This document shows, piece by piece, positions 45,020-53,814 of a stretch of DNA of 64,000 bases; the stretch's first letter is position 1, and every line of letters starts with the position of its first letter. Position numbers and translations under genes: made by a program. This DNA comes from UBA2334 sp964396895 (GTDB taxonomy: Bacteria; Pseudomonadota; Gammaproteobacteria; Burkholderiales; Burkholderiaceae_C), in NCBI GenBank assembly GCA_964396895.1, contig CAYNGJ010000008.1, forward strand, positions 83,544 to 147,543, given 5' to 3'. Under the pieces are notes generated by a model that saw only the letters and a program-made list of their open reading frames with translations, did not search any database and was not told the origin of the DNA.

Positions 45020-47386
45020 ATGAACCCACCCACCCCGTGTCCCGCCAGTCCGGCCAGCGAAGCCGAGTTTTACCGCCAGTTACAGCAGGTCACGGCCCGC
45101 ATCCATGACACCGGCAGCCTGACGCAGCTCATGGTGGACCTGAGCCAAGACATCTGTACCCTCCTGAATGCCGACCGCCTCACCCTGTACGTGGTGGGTG
45201 AAGATGGCAAAACCATTGTCTCCCGGGTCAAAACGGGGCTCAACACCAGCCGTGAACTCAAGCTGCCCATCAGTGCCCAGAGCCTGGCGGGTTTCGTGGC
45301 CATGACCCGCCGGACACTGAACATTGCCGATGTGTACAGCGACGATGAGCTGCACGGCATCGACCCCCGGCTCACCTATTTCAAAGAGGTGGACCGCCGC
45401 TCCGGCTACCGCACCCGCCAGATGATGGTGGCCCCCATCCAGAGCGGGAACGACTTGCAGGGCGTGCTCCAGGTCATCAACCACCATTCGGGGGATCGGT
45501 TCAGTGCCCTTCAGCAGGAGGGGGTTCAACGCCTGTGCCAGACGCTGTCCACCGCCATCCGGCAGCGGTCGGAGGCGGCGGCGCCCACCACCCGCCCCGC
45601 CCGCGCCTCGAAATACGACAGCCTGGTCACCGACGGCGTGCTCACCGCCGACGAGCTCAGCCAGTGCATCCTCCAGGCGCGGGCCACGGGCCAGACCGTG
45701 GAGCAGCAGCTGCAGACCGACTGCCAGGTCACCCCACAGCAATTGGGCACCGCACTGGCCCATTTTTTTCGGACACCCTTTGTCGGGTTCGATGCCGGGC
45801 GCATCCGCTCGGAGTCCTTGCATGGCCGCCTGAAGCGCGAGTTTGTGCAGGGGCGCCAGTGGGTGCCTCTGGAAAACACGGCCGAAGGCCTGTTGGTCAT
45901 GTGCCTTGACCCCGAAGCCGTGCGCAGCGCACGGCTGGTGCCCCAGGTGTTTCCGCAACACAACCGGTTTGTTTACGCCGTGACCACGCAGGCGGCATTC
46001 GAGCAGACCGTGGAACAGCTCTACCACACCGCCACCGATCACGGCACCATCGACGACCTGCTGGCCGACCTGCAAACCCCCGCAGAGGACGACGTGGCGA
46101 GCAGCGAGCAGGCCGTGGCCTCAGCCGCCGCCGACAACGAGCTGGTCAAGTTCGTCAACAAGGTCATCGTGGACGCCCACCAGCAAGGGGCTTCCGATAT
46201 CCACATCGAACCCATGCCCGGCAAGGCCAAAACCGGCATCCGTTTTCGCATCGACGGTGCCTTGCAGCCCTACATCGAGGTGCCCGCCGCGTTTCGCGAC
46301 GCCCTGGTGGCCCGCCTCAAAATCATGTGCGACCTCGACATTTCCGAAAAGCGCAAGCCGCAAGACGGAAAAATCAAATTCAAAAAATTCGGCCCCCTGG
46401 ACATTGAACTGCGGGTGGCCACGCTCCCCTCGGCCGGCGGGGTGGAGGACGTGGTCATGCGCATCTTGGCGGCGGGCGAGCCGCTGCCGCTGGACAAGCT
46501 GGGCCTGACCACGCACAACAAAGCCAGGCTGCTGCCCACCATCGGGCAACCGTATGGCCTGTTTTACGTGTGTGGCCCCACCGGCTCAGGCAAAACCACC
46601 ACGCTGCACTCCATCCTCAAGCACCTGAACACGCCGAACACCAAAATCTGGACGGCAGAAGACCCCGTTGAAATCACACAAAAAGGGCTGCGCCAGGTTC
46701 AGGTGAACAAAAAAGCCGGCATTGACTTCGCGCTGGTCATGCGCGCCTTCTTGCGGGCCGACCCCGACATCATCATGGTCGGCGAAAGCCGCGACGCCGA
46801 AACCGTGGGCATGGGCGTGGAGGCCTCGCTCACCGGGCACCTGGTGTTCTCCACCCTGCACACCAACTCAGCGCCCGAGTCCATCACCCGCCTGCTCGAC
46901 ATGGGCATGGACCCGTTTAACTTTGCCGACGCACTGCTCGGCATCCTGGCCCAGCGTCTGGCGCGCCGCCTGTGCGCGTGCAAAGAGGCCTACGTGCCCA
47001 GCCCGCAAGAGCTGCAGCTGTTTGTGGCCGAGTACACCCAAACCCTCATGACCACCCAGCGCTGGCAAGCTGACCCCGAGGGCCAAAAAGCCGAACTGCT
47101 GCACACCTGGCAAAACCAATACGCCACCGAGGGCCAACTGCGCCTGCACCGCGCCGTGGGCTGTGACGCCTGCCGCCACACCGGCTACAAAGGCCGCGTG
47201 GGTTTGCACGAACTGCTGCTGGCCAGTGAGCATGTGCGAGAACTCATCCAAACCCGTGCACGCGTGGCCACGCTGCTGCTGGCCTGCGTGGAAGAGGGCA
47301 TGCACACCCTGAAGATGGACGGCATGGAGAAAGTGCTGATGGGGCTGACCGACCTCAAGCAGGTGCGGGTGGTGTGCATCAAGTGA
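45020..47386 (+). CDS. GAF-domain PulE/GspE-type secretion ATPase
   Basis: A 788-residue protein. Residues ~20-180 are a GAF sensor domain (LNADRLTLYVVGEDGKTIVSR ... GVLQVINHHSGDRFSALQ), ~195-345 an MshE/PilB-like N-domain, ~375-740 a secretion ATPase: Walker A GPTGSGKTTTLHS (near residue 520), Walker B/Asp box DPDIIMVGESRDAET, His box LHTNSAPESITRLLDMG, and the Zn tetracysteine CAC ... CDACRHTGYKGRVGLHELL. A GAF domain fused to the assembly ATPase suggests small-ligand (cyclic nucleotide) control. Lies between the cAMP genes and a pilin gene. Confidence 0.9.
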   Translation: MNPPTPCPASPASEAEFYRQLQQVTARIHDTGSLTQLMVDLSQDICTLLNADRLTLYVVGEDGKTIVSRVKTGLNTSRELKLPISAQSLAGFVAMTRRTLNIADVYSDDELHGIDPRLTYFKEVDRRSGYRTRQMMVAPIQSGNDLQGVLQVINHHSGDRFSALQQEGVQRLCQTLSTAIRQRSEAAAPTTRPARASKYDSLVTDGVLTADELSQCILQARATGQTVEQQLQTDCQVTPQQLGTALAHFFRTPFVGFDAGRIRSESLHGRLKREFVQGRQWVPLENTAEGLLVMCLDPEAVRSARLVPQVFPQHNRFVYAVTTQAAFEQTVEQLYHTATDHGTIDDLLADLQTPAEDDVASSEQAVASAAADNELVKFVNKVIVDAHQQGASDIHIEPMPGKAKTGIRFRIDGALQPYIEVPAAFRDALVARLKIMCDLDISEKRKPQDGKIKFKKFGPLDIELRVATLPSAGGVEDVVMRILAAGEPLPLDKLGLTTHNKARLLPTIGQPYGLFYVCGPTGSGKTTTLHSILKHLNTPNTKIWTAEDPVEITQKGLRQVQVNKKAGIDFALVMRAFLRADPDIIMVGESRDAETVGMGVEASLTGHLVFSTLHTNSAPESITRLLDMGMDPFNFADALLGILAQRLARRLCACKEAYVPSPQELQLFVAEYTQTLMTTQRWQADPEGQKAELLHTWQNQYATEGQLRLHRAVGCDACRHTGYKGRVGLHELLLASEHVRELIQTRARVATLLLACVEEGMHTLKMDGMEKVLMGLTDLKQVRVVCIK

Positions 47387-47390
47387 ATTT

Positions 47391-47441
47391 GTTCATAGCA
47401 AACTATTTAATAAATACAAGCGTTAAATGGCAATTTTGCCA
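47391..47441 (-). repeat. Dispersed AT-rich element, copy B
   Basis: Starts 5 bp after the ATPase stop. On the minus strand it aligns with copy A at 8757: AACGCTTGTATTTATT then the shared core AATAGTTTGCTAT (plus 47395-47407). It ends in the palindrome TGGCAATTTTGCCA. Confidence 0.5.
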
Positions 47442-47508
47442 ATTATTTGTTGGCCGACTGTACATGGGCAAGCTTGGCGGGCGCAGGGGCGGTCAGTGTG
47501 GGGTGACG

Positions 47509-47542
47509 ATATTTGTCACTCCATGCCTTGGGTGACAAATAT
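47509..47542. promoter_or_regulatory. 11-bp inverted repeat with TGTCAC boxes (possible PilR site)
   Basis: ATATTTGTCAC (47509-47519) and GTGACAAATAT (47532-47542) are perfect inverted repeats 12 nt apart, about 130 bp upstream of the sigma-54-like promoter. Further direct TGTCAC copies occur near 47604 and 47688. PilR of P. aeruginosa recognises TGTC-containing elements upstream of pilA; the link is inference. The rest of the 345-bp stretch 47387-47731 holds copy B and this promoter region, and no gene. Confidence 0.5.
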
Positions 47543-47666
47543 TGACCAGGCAGGGGTGGCGTTTTTCGGCAGCCAGCGGCCAGGCAGACCATGCCAAGCC
47601 ACTTGTCACCGCCTGGTTCGTGAAAAAACACACACAAAATCCGCTTGCGCTGGGGGTAAAGCCACC

Positions 47667-47682
47667 TGGCATGCGAAATGCT
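47667..47682 (+). promoter_or_regulatory. Sigma-54-type promoter of pilA
   Basis: TGGCATGCGAAATGCT has the GG-N10-GC spacing of -24/-12 RpoN promoters and lies 50 bp upstream of the pilin ATG, as expected for PilS/PilR-driven pilA. Confidence 0.7.
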
Positions 47683-47731
47683 CATGTCCTGTCACGTCGA
47701 TGTTGACGCAAAGATTCTTCAGGAGTTGTTC

Positions 47732-48283
47732 ATGAAAAAGATGGTCCAAAAGGGTTTCACCCTGATCGAACTGATGATCGTGGTCGCGATCATCGGTATT
47801 TTGGCTGCCGTGGCGTTGCCTGCTTACCAGGACTACACCGTGCGTGCAAAGGTGACAGAAGGCTTGGTTCTTGGATCAGGCTTGAAGAATTTGGTGGCTG
47901 ACAACGCAGCCAACGCCACCCTTGCAGCGGCTGGAGGCATGTTCAAAGGCATGCCAACCAACGCTGCCAGCACTGCATTTTGTGCCGGTGGCGCAACTTG
48001 CAGCTTGAACGGTGGTACTGCCGCCGCGCCTGTTTCCAAAAACGTCTTGTCCATCGTAGGTAACAACACCAACGGTGGCATCGTAATTACATTCGCAGCT
48101 CCATCTGGCGTTCTCAACTCAACTTTGACCCTCTGGCCCACCACCAACGCCACTGCATTGGCCGCCGGTACCATCCCCGCCTCCACCATCGTTTGGACTT
48201 GCTACGCCGCTGGCAAGACAGCCATTGGTGGTGCAACAGTGGGCTCCTTACTCGCCAAGTACGCACCTGCCGAGTGCCGTTGA
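47732..48283 (+). CDS. pilA: Type IV pilin (PilA)
   Basis: A 183-residue type IVa major-pilin-like protein. Short leader MKKMVQKG is cut by prepilin peptidase before F9; mature FTLIELMIVVAIIGILAAVALPAYQDYTVRAKVTEG has the Glu5 essential for assembly. Cys pairs in the globular part, with one near the C-terminus (YAPAECR), allow a D-loop disulfide. AGGAGTT precedes the ATG. It has its own sigma-54-like promoter and intrinsic terminator, and is followed by tfpZ. Ser/Thr/Ala/Asn-rich body could be glycosylated. Confidence 0.94.
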   Translation: MKKMVQKGFTLIELMIVVAIIGILAAVALPAYQDYTVRAKVTEGLVLGSGLKNLVADNAANATLAAAGGMFKGMPTNAASTAFCAGGATCSLNGGTAAAPVSKNVLSIVGNNTNGGIVITFAAPSGVLNSTLTLWPTTNATALAAGTIPASTIVWTCYAAGKTAIGGATVGSLLAKYAPAECR

Positions 48284-48322
48284 CCTGACTGCCTTGCGCT
48301 TCCCTGAAGGGAAAGCCTGAAC

Positions 48323-48356
48323 AACCCGCAGCTGTGCAAACGGCTGCGGGTTTTTT
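48323..48356 (+). terminator. Intrinsic terminator of pilA
   Basis: AACCCGCAGC / GCTGCGGGTT 10-bp stem, 10-nt loop, six T (48351-48356). It sits just upstream of tfpZ, so tfpZ expression depends on read-through or its own promoter. Confidence 0.9.
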
Positions 48357-48369
48357 CATGGAAATTGAA

Positions 48370-49137
48370 ATGTCTCAATTCTTCAACCGCTCCACGCTCC
48401 GTGCGTCGTTCATCCATTTCGGGATCAGCCTGTTCGTGGGCGTAGCGTTGGCTGCTGCGGTGTTTGGGTTTTGGTTTCCCCACCCCTACCAGCATTTGGC
48501 GGGTGGGTTGCAGGTTTTTGCCATCCTGGTTGGGGTGGACGTGGTGTGCGGGCCGCTGTTGACGTTGGTGGTGTACAAAGCCACAAAACCCAGGCGGGAG
48601 CTCATCGTTGACCTGATGGTCATTGCGTTGCTTCAATGTGCTGCGTTGGGCTACGGCATTCACACGTTGTCATTGGCGAGGCCCATTGCGCTGGTGTATG
48701 AGGTTGACCGTTTCCGCGTTGTCAGCATCGCAGATGTTCAGCCTTCCGATGCTGCAAGCCTGCCAACCTGGGTCAGCCGGTATGGCTTTCACGGTCCAAG
48801 GCTACAGGGTTTGCGAATGTCTTTGTCAGGCGCCGAGTTGGCCGAGAGTCTGGATCTGTCCACCCAAGGCATTGAGCCCAGCCAGCGGCCCAGCAGGTGG
48901 CAAGACTACGCCTTGAGTCAAGCACAGGTGGCGGAAAGAGCCCACCCTGTTGCCAAACTGAAAGCCATGCACCCGGCTCGCGTACATGACATTGAAGCCG
49001 CCATTAAAAAATGGCAGCTGGCTCCTGATGACACCCGTTGGCTGCCGGTGGTTGGTCGACTGGCGGACAACTGGATTGTGCTGTTGGCCCCGAATACGAT
49101 GGCTCCGGTGGGTTTTCTCCACCTGAGCGGACTGTGA
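48370..49137 (+). CDS. tfpZ: Type IV pilin accessory protein TfpZ
   Basis: A 255-residue membrane protein matching the TfpZ family, placed after pilin genes in beta- and gammaproteobacteria and needed for efficient pilin biogenesis in studied species. Three N-terminal hydrophobic segments (IHFGISLFVGVALAAAVFGFWF; LQVFAILVGVDVVCGPLLTLVVYK; LIVDLMVIALLQCAALGYGIHTL) are followed by a ~140-residue extracytoplasmic part. ATG 48370 (MSQFFNRSTLR) is preferred; ATG 48358 is in frame but abuts the pilA terminator. Confidence 0.85.
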   Translation: MSQFFNRSTLRASFIHFGISLFVGVALAAAVFGFWFPHPYQHLAGGLQVFAILVGVDVVCGPLLTLVVYKATKPRRELIVDLMVIALLQCAALGYGIHTLSLARPIALVYEVDRFRVVSIADVQPSDAASLPTWVSRYGFHGPRLQGLRMSLSGAELAESLDLSTQGIEPSQRPSRWQDYALSQAQVAERAHPVAKLKAMHPARVHDIEAAIKKWQLAPDDTRWLPVVGRLADNWIVLLAPNTMAPVGFLHLSGL

Positions 49138-49139
49138 GC

Positions 49140-49634
49140 TCACCCCGCCACAAAACTCCCACTCTTGCCCCCATGCTTTTCCAGCAGCTTGATGCCTGAC
49201 ATTTCCATGCCCCGGTCAGCGGCTTTGCACATGTCGTAAATGGTCAGCAGGGCCACTTGCACGGCGGTCAGGGCTTCCATTTCCACGCCGGTGGGGCCGG
49301 TGGTCTCGGCGGTGGCGCGGCACAGCACGCTGTGGGTGACGGGCTCCACCTCAAACTCCACCGCCACACGCGTCAGGGCAATGGGGTGGCACAGGGGTAT
49401 CAGGTCCGCCGTTTTTTTGGCGCCCATGATGCCCGCCAGGCGGGCAATGCCCAGCACGTCACCTTTTTTGGCCGTGCCGCTTTCAATCAGGGCCAGCGTG
49501 GTCGGCAACATGCTGATGCGGCCTTGCGCCACCGCCACGCGGTGGGTGTGGGTTTTGGCCCCAACGTCCACCATGTGGGCTTGGCCTTGGGTGTCGAAAT
49601 GGGTCAGGGGGGATGGGGTGGTGGTGCTGGACAT
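49140..49634 (-). CDS. moaC: Cyclic pyranopterin monophosphate synthase MoaC
   Basis: A 164-residue molybdenum-cofactor enzyme that converts the MoaA product to cPMP. Signature: ARLAGIMGAKKTADLIPLCHPIALTRV and GVEMEALTAVQVALLTIYDMCKAADRGMEM, followed by IKLLEKHGGKSG. Complete. Stands alone, converging with tfpZ (2 bp apart). No other moa genes are in the window; the MOSC protein at 4.3 kb is the only other cofactor-related gene. Confidence 0.96.
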   Translation of the reverse strand: MSSTTTPSPLTHFDTQGQAHMVDVGAKTHTHRVAVAQGRISMLPTTLALIESGTAKKGDVLGIARLAGIMGAKKTADLIPLCHPIALTRVAVEFEVEPVTHSVLCRATAETTGPTGVEMEALTAVQVALLTIYDMCKAADRGMEMSGIKLLEKHGGKSGSFVAG

Positions 49635-49682
49635 GCCCGCCAGTTTAGCGGGGGCGCTGGGCGCTGGGTGCTGGCGCGGTGC

Positions 49683-51962
49683 TCAGCCCGCCTCGCCGAA
49701 CCATTCGTGCAGGGGCTGGGGTGCGCCAAACACAAAGCCCTGGCTTTCGTCCACGCCCAGCGCGGTCACGGCCTCGTGCAGCGCCTGGGACGACACAAAC
49801 TCGGCCACGGTGCGCACCTGCATCTGGTGGGCCACCTTGACGATGGACTCGACAATGACGCGGTCCACCGGGTCGTCGAGCAGGGTTTTGACGAAGGCAC
49901 CGTCAATTTTGATGTAGTCCACATCAAAGCGCTTGAGGTAGTCGAACGTGGCCACGCCGGTGCCAAAGTCGTCGATGGCGACGCGGCAGCCGCAGTCGCG
50001 GATGGCGCGGATGGTGTCCGTGGCCTGCGCGGGGTTGGCTATGGCCTGGCTCTCGGTGATTTCGAAGGTGAATTTGTGCGCGGGCAGGTGGTGCAGTTTG
50101 AGGCCTTCGGCAATGCGCTGGGCAATCACCGGGCTGGCCACGGTGGGTCCTGACAGGTTGATGGCGCAGTGGCTCAGTGCAGCCAAGGCTTTGGGGTGAG
50201 CGGCAAACCACTCGAAGGTCTGCTCCATGATGGCCATGTCCAGCAGCTGCATCAGGCCGGCGCGCATGGCCACCGGCAAGAACACGCCGGGCGGGATGAT
50301 TTGCCCCTGGTCGCCCCGCAGGCGCACGAGCACCTCGTATTTGTGGGGCAATGACTCGGGGTTGACGTTGGCCACAATGGGCTGGGCAAACAGCACCAGG
50401 CGCTTTTGCTGGATGATCTGGCGGATGCGCTCGGCCTGTTCGGCCTCTTGTTTGAGGGCCATGGCGGACTCCCGGTCCACCGAGGTGATTTGAATTTGCC
50501 GCGAATCCTGGGCATTTTGCTCGGTGCGGCGCAGGCAGGCCATGATGACCTCCACCGGGGGCAGCGGGTCTGCGTCCAGCGTCACGGCGGCCACGGTCCA
50601 CAGCGGGCGGCCCACGTCGGCGTCCACCAGGGCGCGCGACTCCACCACCGCAAAACTGAGTTTGGACAGCAACTGGTCCAGGTCGTTTTGGGGTTCGGTC
50701 ATCAGCCCCACAAAGTGGGCTTTGGACACCCGGGACCACAGCACCTTGGGCGCTGCTGCGGTCAGTGCCCCGCCGGTCGCACGCTCCACCAAGTCGGTCT
50801 GGCGGGCGCCCAGCAGCTGCTCCATGGAGTCGGCGTTGGTCATTTGCACGCTGATCAGTGCGGCCGTGTAGCGTGCCGATGGTGCATCTTCGGGCATGAA
50901 AGTGGTGTCGCCCGGATCGCCGGTGACATCGCCCAGCTCTTCGATTTTTCGGTAAAGACCACTCAGGCTGAGCAGGTTGGTGAGGGGGTCGGTGTCGGCC
51001 TGGCGTTCGAGGCGCTTGAGGGCCAGGCGGCGCTCGTGCACGGTCACCAGCAAAATTTGCACCGCAGCCGTGCCCACCAGCATGGCCAGCGTGGTCCACA
51101 GCAGCTCCAGGTCAGCCGCTGCGGCGGGCAGGTGGCTGGCACGCAGTCCCCAGGTGGTGGCGATGAGCGCGACCACGCCCGCAATCAGCGTCATGAGGTG
51201 GGTGGTCAGAGGGCCGGCGCGGGTGGCGTCCATGGCCAGCAGTGGCAACACCAGCAGCAGGGCGCTGCGGGCGAAGGTGCCTTGGTCAAATGCCCAGAAC
51301 ACGCCCGAGGCGGTGCACAGCAGCAGCACGCTGGCCAAGGTTTGCCAGCCGGTGGTCAGCGCCTCGAACACCTTGCGAAAGAAGCGGGGCAGTCCGCCCC
51401 GGGTGCGGGCCACCAGCAGCTCCCAGGCAATGGGGGCAAACAGCAGCGTGCCGCACATTTGCATGACCCAGCACGCCAGAAACACCCCCAGCAGCACCAA
51501 AGGCGCTGCGTTGCCTGACAGCAGTGCCCATCCCACGGTCAGCGTGGCGGCAGACAGGGGCGCACCCCTGAGCGCTTGCACCCGCAGGAAGGCCAGCATG
51601 GTGGCCTGGCGGGCAAAGGGTTGGGACGACCCGGCAAACCGCATTTGCAGCCTGCGCCACACCGACCACGGCCCCACCACGGCGGCCAACATGGCCACAG
51701 GCACCAGTGCGGGCGATTGCGGCGCCATCACCCAGGCCCAAAACCCCACGCCCAAGGCGATGGCCCAGGCGGCTGGGCGACCTTGCGTGCACAGCATGGC
51801 AAAACCCACGCCGGCCGCTGGCCAGAACAGGGTGAGCTGCCCCACCGACGGGGCGGCGACGCTGGACAAGGTGGTGAGCCCCGCGATCACAATGGCCCCC
51901 AGCAGCGCGGTGGCGAGCTGGCGCATCATGGGCGAGCGAAGGGGCGGCAATGCGGTGGACAT
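49683..51962 (-). CDS. MASE1-EAL c-di-GMP phosphodiesterase with degenerate GGDEF
   Basis: A 759-residue protein. N-terminal MASE1 membrane sensor (SVGQLTLFWPAAGVGFAML ... several TM helices). A GGDEF domain is recognisable by DTDPLTNLLSLSGLYRKIEEL, but its active site reads VSKAHFVGLM instead of GG(D/E)EF, so it cannot be a cyclase. The EAL domain looks active: YEVLVRL, INLSG, FEITESQ, IDDFGTG, DYIKIDGAFVK, then QGFVFG. Predicted to hydrolyse c-di-GMP. Start ATG 51960-51962 (MSTALPPLRSP). Divergent from the M48 protease. Confidence 0.88.
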   Translation of the reverse strand: MSTALPPLRSPMMRQLATALLGAIVIAGLTTLSSVAAPSVGQLTLFWPAAGVGFAMLCTQGRPAAWAIALGVGFWAWVMAPQSPALVPVAMLAAVVGPWSVWRRLQMRFAGSSQPFARQATMLAFLRVQALRGAPLSAATLTVGWALLSGNAAPLVLLGVFLACWVMQMCGTLLFAPIAWELLVARTRGGLPRFFRKVFEALTTGWQTLASVLLLCTASGVFWAFDQGTFARSALLLVLPLLAMDATRAGPLTTHLMTLIAGVVALIATTWGLRASHLPAAAADLELLWTTLAMLVGTAAVQILLVTVHERRLALKRLERQADTDPLTNLLSLSGLYRKIEELGDVTGDPGDTTFMPEDAPSARYTAALISVQMTNADSMEQLLGARQTDLVERATGGALTAAAPKVLWSRVSKAHFVGLMTEPQNDLDQLLSKLSFAVVESRALVDADVGRPLWTVAAVTLDADPLPPVEVIMACLRRTEQNAQDSRQIQITSVDRESAMALKQEAEQAERIRQIIQQKRLVLFAQPIVANVNPESLPHKYEVLVRLRGDQGQIIPPGVFLPVAMRAGLMQLLDMAIMEQTFEWFAAHPKALAALSHCAINLSGPTVASPVIAQRIAEGLKLHHLPAHKFTFEITESQAIANPAQATDTIRAIRDCGCRVAIDDFGTGVATFDYLKRFDVDYIKIDGAFVKTLLDDPVDRVIVESIVKVAHQMQVRTVAEFVSSQALHEAVTALGVDESQGFVFGAPQPLHEWFGEAG

Positions 51963-52156
51963 GGAACCAATCTGAACGGCCTGAACCAGACGAAGCGGGC
52001 TTTCAACCCACATCCTACGATAGTGCAAGTTGGCCTGCCTGCCAATGCCCACATGTTGTTGGGCAACGGTGGCATGGGGCTGACAGTCGGCGGGAATCGG
52101 TTGCCAAAACACCACAGTGCACCCGACCGGTCAGGACAGGATATTTAGGGTAAAAA

Positions 52157-53755
52157 ATGTCTCCAGCGCATGTGTTTATTGGTTTGTTTGCTACGGTAAT
52201 TTCTGCGGTCCCCGTGCAGGCGCAGCCGCAGGCCGCTGGTGCGTTGCCTGGCAAACCCGGGGTGACTCGCCTGGCGCTGCCCCGCATGGGCGAAGCCGGT
52301 GCCATGGACCTGGCTGCCGAGCGCCAACTGGGGGAGCTGATTGCACAGCAAATCTACCGCGACCCCGACTACCTCGACGACCCCGTGCTGGGCGACTACC
52401 TGCAGGCCTTGTGGCAGCCGCTGCTGGCCTCGGCCAAGGCCAGTGGCGAGCTGTCGCCCGAGCTGGCCGAGCGCTTTGCCTGGGAGCTGATGCTGTCGCG
52501 TGACCGCAGCATCAACGCCTTTGCCATGCCGGGGGCCTACCTGGGGGTGCACCTGGGCCTGGTGGCGGCGGTGGGCACGGCGGACGAGCTGGCCTCGGTG
52601 CTGGCGCACGAGCTCACGCACGTCACCCAGCGCCACATTTCCCGCCTGATTGCCAAGCAGGACCAGCAGGCACCCCTGGTGATCGGGGCCATGATTCTGG
52701 GTGCCTTGGCGGCCAATGCCGCGAAAAACACCGATGTGGCCCAGGCCGTCATGGTGGGTGGGCAGGCCGTGGCGGCCCAGGCGCAACTGAATTTCTCGCG
52801 TGACATGGAGCGCGAAGCGGACCGCATCGGGTTTGGCGTGATGACCGACGCGGGCTTTGACGGCCACGGGTTTGCCGGCATGTTCGACCGCCTGCAGCAA
52901 GCCTCCCGCCTGAACGACGACGGCGCCTTTCCCTACCTGCGCAGCCACCCCCTGACGGGCGAGCGCATCGCCGACATGAAGGCCAGGCTGGCACTGGCGA
53001 GCGCCGAACCCCCCGAGCCGCAGCGGGCGACGCCCCCCAACGTGTCTGCCCAGTGGCACGCTTTCATGGCGGCGCGCGCCCGCGTGCTGGCCGAGCCCGA
53101 CGTCCGCCGCTTGCAGGCGTGGGCGCAGGAGCCGCCCACAGCGCCCGCCAGCCGGTACGCGGCGGCCCTGTCGGCCCATCGCCTGAAGCAGGCGCCGGCG
53201 GCCCTGTCACTGGCCCGCCAACTGCTGGCCCAGCCCGACCTGGACGCCCAGGCGCGCCGCGCGGCCAACCTGCTGGCGCTGGAAATCTGGCTGATGCCCG
53301 GCAACAGCATGGCCATGGGCGCGACCGCCACCGCAGCAGCCGGGGCCGATGCGTTCCAGCGCCGCCTGGCCGAACTGGCCGACAGCGCGCTGGCCGCCAG
53401 CGACCGGGCCTCGGTGCTGATGGGGGCGCAGGTGGTGTTGCAGCAAGGTCGGCCTTCACCGGTCAGCCAGCGCCTGCAGGTGTGGGTGACCGACCACCCG
53501 CGCGACGCCCCCGCCTGGCGCTGGCTGGCCCAGGCCTGGGCCGCACAGGGCCAACCCCTGCGCGCCATCCGGGCCGAAGCCGAATCGCGCATGGCCCACC
53601 TGGATGTGGACGGCGCTCTGGACCGTTTGCGCGCCGCCCGCGAGATGGCCCAGCGTGGCGCGGCCACCGACCACCTGGAAATGTCCATCATCGACGCCCG
53701 CTACCGCCAGCTGTTGCAACGCCAACGCGAGCTGGCGGCTGAGCGCAGGCCCTGA
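52157..53755 (+). CDS. M48 family metalloprotease, BepA-like
   Basis: A 532-residue periplasmic Zn protease. Signal peptide ...HVFIGLFATVISAVPVQA; zinc motif LASVLAHELTHVTQRH; third ligand Glu in READRIGFGVMTDAGFDGHG. The C-terminal ~220 residues are Ala-rich helical repeats of TPR type. The plan matches BepA/YfgC, which maintains outer-membrane protein assembly and degrades stalled LptD. A 9-bp hairpin without a T-tract (53749-53772) lies at its end. Confidence 0.9.
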   Translation: MSPAHVFIGLFATVISAVPVQAQPQAAGALPGKPGVTRLALPRMGEAGAMDLAAERQLGELIAQQIYRDPDYLDDPVLGDYLQALWQPLLASAKASGELSPELAERFAWELMLSRDRSINAFAMPGAYLGVHLGLVAAVGTADELASVLAHELTHVTQRHISRLIAKQDQQAPLVIGAMILGALAANAAKNTDVAQAVMVGGQAVAAQAQLNFSRDMEREADRIGFGVMTDAGFDGHGFAGMFDRLQQASRLNDDGAFPYLRSHPLTGERIADMKARLALASAEPPEPQRATPPNVSAQWHAFMAARARVLAEPDVRRLQAWAQEPPTAPASRYAAALSAHRLKQAPAALSLARQLLAQPDLDAQARRAANLLALEIWLMPGNSMAMGATATAAAGADAFQRRLAELADSALAASDRASVLMGAQVVLQQGRPSPVSQRLQVWVTDHPRDAPAWRWLAQAWAAQGQPLRAIRAEAESRMAHLDVDGALDRLRAAREMAQRGAATDHLEMSIIDARYRQLLQRQRELAAERRP

Positions 53756-53814
53756 GGGCGTCGCCTCAGGGCAAACCCCCATGGCCGGGTGACATAATTC
53801 AGCCACCCGATTTC

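Noticed and set aside
47509..47542. Inverted repeat upstream of pilA as an intrinsic terminator of the ATPase gene
   Set aside because: The stem would be stable but no T-run follows; a regulatory site fits its position and TGTCAC content better.
53749..53772. 9-bp hairpin GCCCTGAGG/CCTCAGGGC after the M48 protease as terminator
   Set aside because: No T-tract on either strand, so not called an intrinsic terminator. It could still be a processing or Rho-related structure.
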